Part shown: one piece after another, positions 34,177 to 47,176 of the stretch
Layout of the letters: every line of letters begins with the position of its first letter
Position numbering within the stretch: position 1 is the stretch's first letter
Assembly: GCA_036346395.1 (NCBI GenBank)
Contig: CM070599.1
Span: 8,237,232 to 8,301,231 of the forward strand
Direction: 5' to 3'
DNA length: 64,000 nt
Source of the DNA: Hsuehochloa calcarea
Taxonomy: Eukaryota > Streptophyta > Magnoliopsida > Poales > Poaceae
Translations under genes and position numbers: made by a program
Notes under the pieces: model-generated
The model's input: only the letters and a program-made list of their open reading frames with translations
Database searches by the model: none
Told to the model about the DNA's origin: nothing

Positions 34177-35715
34177 CTGCAAAGAAAGTACATCGCATAT
34201 ATGACACTTTTTTTTTTTGCAAAGAAAGTGGTTCGTTAATCACTTTCTTTTGTAGGAGAAAAAGGAGGGAATAGGGAAAGGAAGGAGGAATCGAATGGGG
34301 TGGAGATGAGGAGAAAAGCAAGGGGATGTCTCCGGAGCCGAGCTTTCTACCAGTTTCTCCTGACTAGCTTAAGGCATTTTCCACCCAATTCAGTGCATAA
34401 TAAAATGGTAGCTGTAAGGCAGAGATTGTTAATTAATTGTTGCATCTTAAAATAGAAAAATACAAGGGAGTTTTTAGATGGGGTAGATTTTTCAAGGAGT
34501 TTTTGGATTTTGCTCAAACGTCCTAAAAATTATCATAAGATGAGTTTTTTTATCATTTAATCTATTTTTAATAATAATTTGTTAAAAACCCTTCAACCAG
34601 CTTATTTCTAAATTTGACCTTTCTGGCCAAATCTAACCTTTTTGGCCGGCCACGCCATCAATCATGTGTGAGGAGTTATTAATAAAGATAAATTAAAATG
34701 GATTAAACAATAAAAATTGCTACATAAGACTAACTTTTCCCTAGGTATTGGATGACACCTAGAATGCCTCCCATTGCCATTTCCATTTTTGTTTCTTCAA
34801 CGGTGAAAACAATTTGTTAGGGTAGTAATCTTAAGATTTTACAATCCACACGTCACAAGTTCAAATCCTGAATATTACAGCGAAAAATTCATACAAATAA
34901 CTCATACAGGCACCTATGTCACTGTAGCCCAAGCCTTTAGTACATCAACCCTCGTGCCTCAGCATCCTAATTCAGCCCTAGGTGCTCCCACGTTTCGTGA
35001 AACTTGATAGAATTAGAAGTTTGAACTAAAAAAATACAAATGTTTTAGTGAAGCATGAGTTGAACTAAAAAAAAAATCAAAAGTGTTAGCAAAGCATGGC
35101 CCACGTTACATGAAACTTGATACGCTTCTCAACCGGAGTTTAACTGAAATGTGGACAGCCTGGCTATTAAACAATCAATATCTCGAGTACGGATGACTTG
35201 TATCCTAACCTATTAGGACATAGAGATGTATTTTGTAAGGATTCCTATCCTAATCCTATTTCCATTTAGAAGAGAACTAGTGGGGGCACTGTATAAAGCC
35301 ATGAGAGGAGGTCATGAAGAACACAACCCACAAATTAACTCATCTAAAGCAAGAGGTGCACGAGAGGATTATATACTAGGTTATTCTTTAGCACTCGATT
35401 CTTGTATAAGGCAAGGATCTGAGAGTCTTAAAAGGTTCGAGTGGGTTGTGAGAGAGTGATAATCCTTGTATTCTTTTGAGGATGTGCTTAAGGAATTAGC
35501 GATCGGCCGCCCAATCTTTCTTTTTAAATCGCGATTATTTCATCACCGTTATTTTTGTTCTCTCTACGAGATTTATCTACTACATTCTTGATACGTGTCG
35601 TTTCTCACAAACTCTGATCCGATCTGACTTCTGCGCATATGAATGGACATTAGAGTATAGCACAATGTAACATAAAAGTAAATTACATTCGAATTGCAAG
35701 CTTTACATGAATAAG
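34177..35715. other. Sequence upstream of the peroxidase exons, unassigned
   Basis: AT-rich non-coding DNA with a T/A homopolymer (34,209-34,219) next to a short direct repeat of the exon-flanking CTTTCTTTGCA. Around 35,200-35,600 a stretch with a TATAAA motif (35,292) and a repeat-like look could be a decayed Copia LTR, but I cannot place its ends. No exon 1 of the peroxidase is found here. Confidence 0.45.
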
Positions 35716-38700
35716 TGTCGGACCGGTATTTTGCAAATCCAAATCCTCTATAAAAATACTGTGCTATTTCCTGGATTAGTAGATAGCACTCACAGGCACA
35801 TTACTGAATCATTTCATACAAGGCGTGAATTAAACCATTCAAATATATTACAACTTCAGAGTAACATAGACCACGTCGGGTCAAGTTTTACAAAAGGGCC
35901 GAACATGCCAAATTGATAACAATACGAGAAAGCAACGTAAGTACAGAGGAAGAGAAAGGGGTAGAACTCATCTCTCCACAGGCAAGCGACTGGAAAAGCC
36001 CGTGTACGACGGATATTAACCAAGGGGTCGGATAATATCAGTTGTACGCAAGTACCGAATGAGTCCACTAGACTAAGGCGAGATCTAGACTACAGAACTA
36101 AACTACTCTTCATTGTTTCCTCGTCCGTCGACTTCTGGGTCTTCATAGTACGCATAGTCCCCTTGATCCACATTATCTGGAGGGTTCGGGGGAGAGCGAG
36201 AATGAGCACAACTTCCATACTCGTGAGCCAACAGACAAAATGCAATAGTATACATGTAGGGCTTAACAAGGGTGGTTCTGGTTCTTTTATTTGCGAAAGC
36301 AACATTTTCAATTATCATAATTACAAATTCATATGACTTGGTATTTTAAACAAATTGCAGTTTTATTAAATAGAGTAATTGCACTGTTAAATAAACAATA
36401 GAGGTTCCCTCCATCGGAAACTCTACAAATGCTTCATTGATTTGGAGCTACCTCTACTCCTCAACACCATCGAGCTCGACGGCTTATGAAACATCCAATC
36501 TCAAGGCAAGGTGAGCCCGACTGATTTTCATACCACCCATAAATGTTTTTGAAATAGAACTAACTCTAGTAAGTTTCCATGTCCGCCTTTGACTGTAGGT
36601 ACGGCTGTTTAACAGTTTAAACTCTGTAGAGGTTGTACATTGTACCCAAAAGAGATAATCATATTCGTTATCTCACATGATTCTTTAGTCATGCGGTTGA
36701 GTGACCATCACAAAACCTTTCAAAATATTTCACCCTCCCGTTATCTCACCCATATAGGCTACGCTCATAAGTTGTGCGGGATATTCACCTCGGCAACTAG
36801 CGTAGCTTGATTACCTACAACGCCTAGCACGACCGGCAACCTCACCTTACACGGTGTCCCTTCAAGCGGACCATGTCCGGTCTTGCACGATCCGCTACCC
36901 TTCCAAATGAGATAACATTCGGAGTTTAATAAATTTACTAAGCCAAGTTATACTTTACAGACTTGTGGTTGTACTTGTTTGACACGCGAGGTCATGACAA
37001 GATTAAATCCTTAATCCATCCGGGCAGTTCATACCACCTACCAACCACTCTCGTGCACGACGACACCCACCATTCTTTCCATCCGCCTAGATGTGGTAAT
37101 AGCAAGTTATTTAGGGTTTTGGGAAGAAAAACCAATTGTCTGTCACGTCATTTACCCACAATGACTGCCCAAAACCACTTTTATGTTTAAAAGATGATTA
37201 TTGCGATATTTATTGTCCCGGTACTTAAGTAAGACTAGCATATCGCTTAAGTACAACCTATACTAGTATTTACCACAAAGCTAGTAGGCTCACAAGGAAT
37301 AATGGATTCCATTATCAAAGGATGGATTAATAAATAATTAATCATCAAATGGGTGTTTAACTACCTTGAGATTTAACATATATTTGATTAAAGAATTAAA
37401 GCATGCAATTTTGGTAATTTAAATGAATACAATTTACATAAAATGTGGGCTAAAATGATCAAAGAGTCGACTCGCCTTGGTTAAAGGCAGGAGGGTCTTG
37501 GTATTCTTGAGCTTGATCGAAGTAGAGATCTCCCGCATCTTTGAACCCTAATCGAACGAATGTACTAGAAAAAAGAACAACAAGCAAAGAGAGCAATTAA
37601 ATGTTAATGACATAATAAATGAACTCCAAATTAAATAATACTAGTGCCATTAGCAAGATCTTGAATTTAGACAAATTTAGAGATAAAAATCATAATTTTT
37701 GGAATTATAACGGAGGAGAATGGAGCTTTCGAAGTTTGAATTGGAATTAATTCAAAAAAAATAAAAAGACCAGAGAGAATGAACAGTAGCCAACTACACA
37801 CGTGGGGCCCACTGCACAGTGTTCGGTCCACGTGAACAGTGAGTGGACCAGAGGTCACCACCCACTGTGCTGGTCCACGCTCCACCGGTCTACGGAACAG
37901 TGCCGGTGGGCCCACTTGTCAGTCATAGTGCCAGGGGTTAAAAGGGGCGACGCATTCGGGCAGCGCGCCTCGCCTTCTCTGTCACAGAGAGAGAGAGGGA
38001 GAGAAGAGGGTGCGCGCGCGGTGACTAGGAAGCGAGGGCGGCGGCAGCGAGTGGCGGCACGGGGGAGGAATGGAGTGGATCTGTGAGCGTCTGGGAGGTG
38101 GTGGCCGAGGCGGAGTGGGTGGCTCGAGGCGAGGCGATGGCGGCGAGGCGGGAAGAAGAGGCACGGTGGCGACACGTCTCAAAGAACGGGAAGAAGAGGG
38201 GAGGTGGGGGAAGAGTTCCTCGGCGTCGGGGGCACGTGGTGACGGAGTCGACCGGGGCGGGGGCTCGCTGGAGCAGCGGCAAGGTGGCGGGGCGGCGGGG
38301 CGGTCCGGGAGGAGGGCGACGACTTTGTTGAGCTCCGAGGAAAAAGAGAGGTGGGGAAGAGGAAGAGGGGATGTGGCCGTGCTCTTATAGCCGAAGGGGG
38401 ACGGTGGGGACCGGCAGAAGCACGGTAAGGCAACGCGACCAGGCGGCGGGGAAGGAGGAGCGCGTGGCGCGGGTAGTCTGCGACACTGGCGGGAAGCGAT
38501 GGGCCTTGGTGGCGGCCATGTCGGCCGGCCGCGAGGAGGAGGTCTTGTCGGCTAAGTGTGGCAAGGAGGGTCGGCGGGAGCGGCGGACGCGCCAGGAGAG
38601 TAGGGGAAGAAGCTGAGCCGCCAGGAGGTAGGGTGGGCGGTTGAGCCAGAGAGGAGAGAGAGAGATGGGCCGGCCCAGGGGAGAAGTTGAGCTGAGCCAG

Positions 38701-38921
38701 GGAAGAAAGGGATGCAAAATTGAGAAAATGGCCCAAAACCGAAAAGGAGAATTCATACTTGAATTTGAATTCAGGAATTTGTAGAAAGATTTGAAACACA
38801 AACTCGAGCTTGGATAGAAGCTAGAAGTTTTTTTTGAAATTAAGCTAATTTGGAAATACGAATGAAAATTGAAAATCGAATAGTAGTTACTATTCATTAT
38901 TTGAAAAATGAGAATGTTACA
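35716..38921 (-). repeat. 3' LTR of Gypsy element A
   Basis: Minus strand: starts TGTAACATTCTC (38,921) next to the polypurine tract and ends CCGGTCCGACA (35,716); 3,206 bp. It contains a GC-rich segment (about 37,800-38,700) with a TATA motif (38,382-38,389), the palindrome CTGTTAAACAG (36,605-36,615), and a degenerate GACTC/GTACTT motif at about 36,046-36,066. The likely duplication copy at the left is ATAAG (35,711-35,715). Confidence 0.82.
38382..38389 (-). promoter_or_regulatory. TATA box of the Gypsy A LTR
   Basis: TATAAGAG on the minus strand, in the context GGCTATAAGAGC at the upstream edge of the GC-rich segment. Confidence 0.5.
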
Positions 38922-38935
38922 AACCTACCCACCTT

Positions 38936-41900
38936 AAACAGAATCTCAACCTCAAGATTCGAACTGCTTCGGGAACTAGGACGGAAATCCAGCTTCAACT
39001 GGTTTTCGCGCTCCCAGGTGGCTTCTCTTGTTGAGTGATTGCTCCATTGGACTTTGCAAAGGTGGATGATCTGACGTCTTGTTTGCTTCTCAATGGCGTC
39101 AAGGATCTTGATCGGATGCTCCGGATAGGTCAGGTCCTTCTGAAGGGTGATGGTTTCAACTGGAGTCTGCACTTCAGGTACTATGAAACATTTCTTGAGC
39201 TGAGAGACGTGAAACACATTGTGGACGTCTGACAGACTTTCATGTAGCTCTAGCTGATAGGCGACTTCTCCACGCTTGGTTGTGATTGGGAACAGGTCTA
39301 TGTATCTTGGTGCGAGCTTGCCTTTTACTTTAAATATTCGAGTTCTACGAAGCGGTGGCACCTTGAGATACACATTATCTCCCACCTCAAAGTTTAATTC
39401 CCTTCGACGATTGTCGGCATAACTCTTTTTGTCTGGACTGAGCTGCTTGAAGGCGATCTATAATTAATCGAGCTTTCTCTTCTGCTTGCTTGAGAGTATC
39501 GGGTTCGAAGATATACCCTTCACCTGATTCTGACCAATGCAGAGGGGTTCTACATTTTCTTCTATAGAGCGCTTCAAACAGGGATATTTTTAGACTTGAC
39601 TGAAAACTGTTGTTGTATACAAACTCGGCATATGGTAGACATTTCTCCTAGTCTACAGTGAATTCCAAAGCACAAGCTCGAGCATGTCTTTTCAAAATCT
39701 GATTTGTTCTTTCTGTCTGACCATCAGTCTGCGGATGATACGCTGTGCTGAAAGCAAGGTGTGTCCGAAGGGCATCATGCAAACTAGCCCAGAAGTGCGA
39801 GGTGAACCAAGAACCTCGATAGGAGACTATCCTCTTGGGTACTCCATGTAGGCATACAATACGAGCCATATACAACTCTGCTAACTTATCTCCCTTGTAA
39901 GTTGTCTTCACTAGGATGAAGTGGGCGACTTTCGTCAATCTATCCACTATAACCCATACTGAGTCACAACCGGACTTGGTTCGAGGAAGACCTGTAATGA
40001 TATCCATTACAATTTCTTCCCATTTCCATTGAGGGATTTGTAGCGGTTGAAGCAATCCTGCTGGTCTCTGGTGTTCGGCTTTGATTCACTGGCATACATC
40101 ACAAGAAGCTACGAACTCGGTTATGTCCCTTTTCATTCGTGGCCACCAATATAGAATCTTCATGCCTTGATACATCTTAGTGCTACCTAGATGCAGGGTA
40201 TATGCTGATCTATGAGATTCTTTCAAAATTAAATCCTTGAGTTCCTTCTGGTGGGGAACAAAGAGGCGTTTCCCATACCATATGACTCCTTGTTGATCTT
40301 CGATCATCTTAGGGGCTTTCCCTTTGGACATGAGGTGCTTCATTTTCTGGACTTCGGGATGTCCCTCTTGAGTGGTCTTGATCTGCTCTTCTAGAGTTGG
40401 ATGTGCTTCCACAGCGTCTATAGTGCCTTGTTTTATTAAACAAAGGTTGAGTGCCTCAAATTCCATGTAGAGCTCAGGTTGATGCTCTTGAAGCATAATG
40501 TTACTGCAGTAGGACTTACGACTTAATGCATCAACAACTACATTAGCCTTTCGGGATGGTAATAGACATCAAATTGTAATCCTATATCATTTCTAACCAT
40601 CTTTTACGTCGAAGGTTGAGATCTGCTTGCATGAAAATGTACTTGAGACTCTTGTGGTCCGTGTAGATATCAAAATGATTTCCAATCAAGTAGTGCCGCT
40701 AAAATTTTAAGGTATGCACTACTGCTGCTAACTCCAAATCATGAGTTGGGTAGTTGTCTTCGTGAGAATTTAGTTTTCTGAATGCGTAAGCTACAACTTT
40801 TCCTCCTTGCATGAGTACGCAACCAAGACCTTGGCGCGAAGCATCACAATAGAGTTCAAAGTCCGGATGTATGTCTGGCAGGATCAACATTGGTGCAGAG
40901 GTTAACATTTTCTTTAATTCTTGGAAACTCTTTTTACAAGCTTCTGTCCATTCATACTTCTTTCCCTTTTTAAGCAGATGGGTCATTGGTTTTCAAAGCT
41001 TAGAGAGTCCTTCTATGAAGCCTCTGTAGTACCCGGCCAAGCCGAGAAAATTATGCACTTCTGTTACAGAGGTAGGCTGCTTCCATTCCATCACAGCCTC
41101 TACCTTGGATGGATCAACTGCAATTCCTCTAGCAGATACAATGTGTCTGAGGAAACTGATCTCTTGAAGCTAAAACTCATATTTACTGTACCTGGCATAA
41201 AGCTGGTCTCTTTAAGCTTTTCTAGGACCAATTGCAGATGTTCAGCATGTTCTTCATTGGTCTTTGAATAGATCAAGATGTCATCTATGAATACGACCAC
41301 GAACTTGTCCAGGTATTGCATGAATACCTTGTTCATAAGGTTCAATAAGTAGACTGGCGCATTGGTCAAGCCAAAGGACATGACTATGAACTCATACAGG
41401 CCATACCGGGTGGTAAAAGCTGTTTTAGAAATGTCCTCATTCCAGATCTTGAGTTGATGGCAACCTGACCTTAGGTCTATCTTCGAGAAAACTGCTGCTC
41501 CTGATAACTGGTCGAATAGGTCATCAATGCGAGGCAAGGGATACTTGTTCTTGATGGCTACTTCATTGAGTGCTTTGTAATCCACACACAATCTGGCGAT
41601 GCCATCCTTCTTCTTCACAAAAAGTACTAGCGAACCCCAGGGAGAGGAACTAGATCAAATAAATCCTTTTTCTTACAAATCTTCAATATGCGTCTTGAGC
41701 TCTTCAAGTTCATCGATGACGATTTTGTATGGTCTGTTGGCAATTGAGGTGGTCCTTGGTTTCAAGTTGATTACAAACTCGACATCTCTGTCTGGTGGTA
41801 TGCCTGGCAATTCTTCTGGGATGACATCGGGGTAAGCTTGGACTACAGGCATTGTCTCTAGAGACAACTCTTCAAGGTGGTGGATTGCTCGATCCAAAAG

Positions 41901-42571
41901 AGAGGAACGATCCACACTAACCTTTATTATGGATTCTGGACTCTTGGTGAGCACCACTTTTCAGTTGCCGCAATCTATTAATCCTTGGTATTCGGCCAAC
42001 CAATCCATCCCTAGGATGATATCCAGAGTTTGGGATTCTAGCACAAGAAGGTTTGCTAGGAATCTGGAATTTTCCAAAGCAACCTCTACTTTAGGACTAA
42101 CTGAGATAGCATATAGAGGTCCCCAGGTGAACTAAGTACAACGTGTTTCTTTAACTTATAGGTTGGCAACTTAAACCTTTCAACAAACTTTCTTGAAATA
42201 AAAGAGTGCGAAGCTCTAGAATCAAACAAAACTTACGTGGGTACTGAATTAACAGGGAATATACCCATTAGCACTCCTGTAGCATCCTCGACCTCCTCGG
42301 CTGTGACATGATTCACACGGCCACGGCTTGGTGTCGGGGTAGACATCGAGGCTTGCGAAGTCTGATGACTCTTGCCTTGATTTGAAACTTGGCTTTGAGT
42401 TGGAGTGGCTCCTGTATTGAACTTTGCGGTAGGGTTCTGATGATGAGGGCACCTATTAGCGAAGTGCCCTTTCTCTCTACAGTGGAAGCAGTGAAGGTTG
42501 GCTGTTGGGTTGACTGTTGCAGGTTGCCCGGTGGGGCGAAGAGTGCGGAAACCACTCCCTTGGGATGTGGG
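38936..42571 (-). pseudogene. gag-pol: Gypsy A polyprotein (gag zinc knuckle to chromodomain), decayed
   Basis: In minus-strand order: the zinc knuckle CFHCREKGHFANRC (about 42,450-42,495); protease with DSR where DSG is expected (42,215-42,223); the ELPGIPPDRDVEF linker (about 41,760-41,810); reverse transcriptase with DYKALNEV and the catalytic loop VFIDD (41,280-41,294); RNase H (FELYCDASRQGLG, 40,699-40,986); integrase zinc finger (40,086-40,200); and integrase core (39,648-40,055), where Tyr (39,819-39,821) stands in place of the second catalytic Asp (SYRGSWF). A stop cuts the core at about 39,645. The tail carries the chromodomain-like KVQWSNHSTREATWERE (about 38,990-39,060). At least six frame breaks separate the pieces. 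Both the protease and integrase active sites are altered, so this copy cannot mobilise itself. Confidence 0.92.
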
Positions 42572-45500
42572 TGTGAGGACCCCGAAATATTGGAGATTTA
42601 TACCGAATTAACAATCATACCAAAAGCATAATTTTTAATCAAGAATAACCGGTCCTTAATTAAAAATCATACTAGAAGCATAATTATTAGCAAGTTATAA
42701 ATCCAATATTCAGGTTTCGAGATATATGTCATGCAACAGTTCCCAAGATCAACGACCATTGCACATATATCCTGATACAACATTGCATCATACATACGAG
42801 GTAACCATTTACATAATTAAACACAATATATTACAACTCGGTTGGGGTTATACAGTATCAAGTGACCTTTGGCCACTACAAAAGCCAACATCGGAAGATA
42901 GAAATAAACAGCAAAAGACCACCAATGGCCCCATCACCCTCAGGCTATTGAGTGGAGATTAGAACTAGCTTCACTAGTTAGCATCACCCTGATCGGCGCT
43001 AACAGGCATCTCATACAGATAACCATCCTCACCTACAACAAGAGGTTATAAAACCTGAGTACAGAAGGTACTCGCAAGACTTACACAAACTATGTAAAAG
43101 AAAGTGTTTGAGAGGTCCTATACAAAGGATTAGAATTTGTATATGCATAATGTTAACAACAGAAAGGTTATAATGGTTTCCATTTTTGCAGAAAGCCGTA
43201 CATCTTAGTCCTACACTTGCTAGATTTTGACAAAGCAATTTTATAAATCTGTTTGGACTAAAGCTTCGCATAAGAGGAAGTGTAATCAAGAATAATTGCA
43301 AAGCTTTAAGTGGCTACCGGCCACTACTGATCCCATGAATATTTAGTAAATCAAACCATATTTAACAAGTTGTACTCTAAAGTCTATACAAAGATCAATT
43401 CAATTCAAGCGTTGTCAGTAGCAGAGGACACGGCTATTGAATAGTTTTAATCCTGCGAGGGTGTACATCTTTACCCACACGACTTAGCTAGCCCGTAAGC
43501 CATCTAGAATAATAGCACACTACCTTTGGTGTGCCGGCCGGGGAAACTAAGATTTGGTGTTGTTCAACAAGTTAACACTATTGAGCTGGAATACCCATGT
43601 GTGACTGATCCCGCTTAGTTCAAAGTTACTAGTAGAACCTGCCAACCAGGGTCCACATGTTGTGCTGGGAATATTAAATGACATAAAGTAGAGCTGTCTT
43701 GATGCACATATTAATTACAATCGGGCCCTTAAGGTACGTACATGTGATGGAACGCATGTACGCCCTCACCCTCTTAAGAACATATGATATAGATACGAAA
43801 TCAAACACATATGTCCTTACTTTTCTGTCTTCCAACTCAATAGCATTCCCCTTTTACTTAACCAAACAGCGCCCATACATGCGCGTGTGGAAATGCGTTA
43901 GGGGCTTGAATTGTCGATCAATGTTCAGGTCCTTAATCAATCCGCACAAGACAACCATATTTCCCAATCTAGCACTAAGGCACCATCACTAGCATCCACT
44001 TGTCCAGTTTAAAATCGGGAGAATAAATAAAATTTGCTTTCATGTCGATTTAAATAGATGAACAAACAATCAAATAAATGAAATTCATTTAATGTTTCCA
44101 AGTATGGCAAAATAACTTGACACACTACAGACTGCATGGCTAAGCAATTTCTAACATAAGTAGTTTAGTATCAAAGCACTAACCTAGGTTTGAGTGTATG
44201 ATCGATTAAAGGTATGCCTCAAGTGCTAGGTTGTAACTAACTATTGACATATCACAATTAAATTTTTAGAAACTAGCATGCAACAGTGTCACTGTTTTTA
44301 GAAATCTGAGTTCAAAAATTGGGATCAACATGGTGCGAGAGGATGCTTGCCTTGATAATAGTAAACCTCTTGTTGATTCTTATTGCTCAATAACAGTTTC
44401 AACCACTTGGAAGAACCAGAATCTAGAACACAAAAGTTCAATGAAAAGCAAGAAAGTGGCAAAGAACAAAATGCATAAAAGAGTGCATGACCAATAGCTC
44501 AATGTATAATTAACAACATGCTTAAGTTACTTCTAGCTTAAGTAAGAATAATAACCCATATAATAGCTGCTGTCACATGTGATCAAACTTTAATGGTTTA
44601 GTAAAGCATTGTAGTTTCAGATTTTCAAAACTGCAAACAGGACAAGTCAAAAATGAATATGTTGATTTATGTATACTATAAGCAAAATGCTTTGCTAAAG
44701 CTACATCTTGAATGCCGTTGGCATGACGAGCAGTAGCAGCCAGAAAGAAATGGGATTTCAAATTTAGCTACAGCTTCAGGTCTAGCAAAACCGAAATGTG
44801 GACAGATTGCAAAGAAAAAGATTGGTGAGCCATGATATTAAACAAAATGATATTTTTGATTAATTCAAGGCTAAATGAGTAATAATTAAAGTCCATCTTA
44901 TCACTTACCATCAGTTAGCAATCATTAGCCAGTTCGGTTAAAACTGTGCTACAGTTTCAGGTTTGGCAAAACTGAAATTTCGGCAGATTGCAAGGAACAA
45001 ATCGGTGAGCTATTGTACTATGGACAATTGAACATTTTTGATTAAGTTATAGTTAACTGAGTATATTTTAAAGTCTAGCTCCTCAGTAATCATTAGTTAA
45101 CACTCATTACCAAATTTCAGTTTGAACTGGACTCAGTGCTTAAATCCTGAAACCGAAACAGGACAGATTATAGATAAGAAATTTGATGCTCCATTAGACT
45201 ATAACAAAATGACATTCTTGATTGAGCTACAGCAAGATAAGTAAAACTAAAAGCTTAACTTGTCACTTAACACCCATTAACACTAATCATCAGGTTTCAG
45301 TTGAACTGGAACTGCAAGTTGCAGGTTCTTAAAACTGAATAGGACAGATGGCAAATTGAATTTTGCTAAACTAAACCTTCACTAGCAAAGTGCTAAATTT
45401 TAGTTTAGAGTATTCTCAACTAGATTAGGAGGTTAACTCACCATTTACTAACATCAATTGTCAAGAATTAAGGAGGTTGCTGTGTATACTGCTACTTAAC

Positions 45501-46709
45501 CGAAAAGGAAGAGGGTGCAGGATTTAAAATTGTTGTTTTGTTCCATTATGAACCAATTAATATGGTGGCTAAAGTTGTAGCTGAGTAAGTAACTAAAGTC
45601 TACTTACCAATTACTAGCACTAAGAGGTGAGAGTTGGAAATCAAAATATGGCTGCATGTTTGTCAGATTGACTGAAAACAAAATGGCAAAATAAACAATG
45701 AAGTTCTGGACTGATTTGAGAATACACTAAGTAATCAATTCTGAATGAGAGCTAAAGCTAACCTTTAGAGTAGAGAATACCTAGAACTACTCTTACTAAC
45801 CCTAGTCTCTCAAAGATCACCAGAATAATGGAGTTACCTTCTTTGTCGGTTCAACCAACAGGAAATGACAGAAAAGGTTTTTGAACCTAATCTGAACTAA
45901 AAACATGATCCTCAGAACTAAACTTTGCTTAAGCTATTAGGGTTTAGTTAGAACCTAATTAAGCTGATAAGTTAACATGAGAAACCCTAAATCTTGAAAT
46001 GATATAAAAGACCGAAAAGTTATAAAAAGTAATAACTTTGTCATAACAAGACTTTAGCATCACATGCACCGAGGAGTGATTCAAATCAACTATTGAGATT
46101 ACTAAGAAGCTCAAGAAGAAAAGAAAGGAGGTCATGGAGTACCAGCCAAAGTGGGCCAATGGTTTCAAGGTTGGAAATTCTGCTGCTAATCACCGAAGCA
46201 AGAAACCACCAAGTGAGGCTCTAACCGGTTCAGTACAATAGAGAGCTATTCTTGCTTAGCTGAGAAGGAAGAAAACATGAGAAGCTTTTTCGGTCAAGAA
46301 GAATGGTAGGGAACACAGAAGACTAGTGCTTAAAGGAAGTGGAACCTCCAGTGCATATGGAGAGGATTCTAGAAATGGAGACGTGCAGCTTCTGTCGGCT
46401 GCACTGCCCTGGATGGCTGCACTGCTTCAGTGCTGTGCTGTGCTCAGCCGGGCTGAGGAAGAAAGAAAAGAGTTGCTGCTCTGTGCTGACCTTTGCTAGC
46501 AGCAGCACAGCATCCAACGGCAACAGATCATAGCAGCAAGCAGTCGTCACTCACTTGGAAAATCAGCCGTCCATAGAGAAGTAGGGCTGTGATCAGATGT
46601 TGGCTAGAAAATAGAGATTTTTTATTGTAACAACATATCCAAGTTTCCAAATAAACAGTGATGCTACGGAGAACATCTTACTACTGTTTATTAAAAGCTG
46701 GCTGTTACA
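42572..46709 (-). repeat. 3' LTR of Gypsy element B
   Basis: Minus strand: starts TGTAACAGCC (46,709) after a purine tract and ends GGGGTCCTCACA (42,572), 4,138 bp. It contains a CAAGGCAAGCATCC block (about 44,347-44,360), the palindrome CTATTCAATAG (43,434-43,444) next to CCGTGTCC, and the hairpin GAGTAC-5 nt-GTACTC (43,057-43,073). Between about 44,740 and 45,350, a module (oriented TAGC-TACAGTTTCAGGT...AAACTGAAA) recurs several times with variation, an internal tandem degenerate repeat. Confidence 0.85.
44750..45350 (-). repeat. Degenerate tandem repeat inside the Gypsy B LTR
   Basis: About three to four units of roughly 170-190 bp share the string order TTTCAGGTT..GCAAAACtGAAA, then GACAGATTGCAA, then TTTTTGATTA.., then AACACTCATTA/CATCAGTTAGC. 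Starts are near 44,770, 44,950, 45,110 and 45,295. The units have diverged considerably. Confidence 0.6.
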
Positions 46710-47070
46710 AACCTACCCTTTTAAGAGAATCTCATCCCGAGATTCTGGGTAGTTCAAAAGTTGGAAAACAATGAAGCTGAAATGAATTTTCTTCAAGGAT
46801 AGAAAAGAGATTCTAATAACGGCATAGTGTTGATATTACATTTCTTTTTTACATTGCTTTGTTTAACCTTGCCTTACTTGATTCAAAGGCAATTTTTAAA
46901 CAGCAAAGAGGTGAGGGTGCTCAATCCTCGTCAATTCTTCACGCTCCAACGTGGCTTCATCTTCTAAGTGATTAGCCCATTGAATTTTTAAGAACTTGAC
47001 GGTGCGGTTTCTTGTACTGCGTTCCATTTTGTCGAGGATACGCACCGTTGCTCTTGATAGGACAACATCA
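46710..47070 (-). pseudogene. pol: C-terminal tail of the Gypsy B polyprotein
   Basis: Minus strand reads ILDKMERSTRN, VKFLKIQWANHLEDEATLERE and EHPHLF before a stop (46,896-47,060), the same chromodomain-region tail as in the other Gypsy elements. Untranslated sequence and a purine tract (minus strand AAAAGGGTAGGT) lead into the LTR. Nothing of element B upstream of this point remains. Within about 110 bp the sequence becomes the end of the monooxygenase pseudogene. Confidence 0.85.
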
Positions 47071-47176
47071 AAACACACAAGCTGTGCCTCACAAGAGACA
47101 ACACATTTTACTAAACGTGTAATATGCAAACCACTAGTATAACAAGGTAACTTTCGCAGGAATGGAAACCCAAGAT

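Larger units (their letters stand above)
35716..42571 (-). mobile_element. Minus-strand Gypsy chromovirus A, 5' part missing
   Basis: It comprises the 3' LTR (35,716-38,921), a polypurine tract (38,922-38,935), and a polyprotein from the C-terminal chromodomain region back to the gag zinc knuckle, where it stops abruptly at 42,571 against the LTR of element B. The Gypsy order (reverse transcriptase before integrase), the C-terminal chromodomain and the 3.2-kb LTR fit the Tekay/Del clade. The 5' LTR and the N-terminal part of gag are absent from the window. Confidence 0.9.

Noticed and set aside
35200..35640. Separate Copia LTR upstream of the peroxidase
   Set aside because: A TATA motif and LTR-like look, but neither end nor a target duplication could be found; left as unassigned.
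37802..38799. Overlapping frames of 80-206 codons in a GC-rich stretch
   Set aside because: Inside the Gypsy A LTR (GC-rich promoter/leader), low-complexity translations on both strands.
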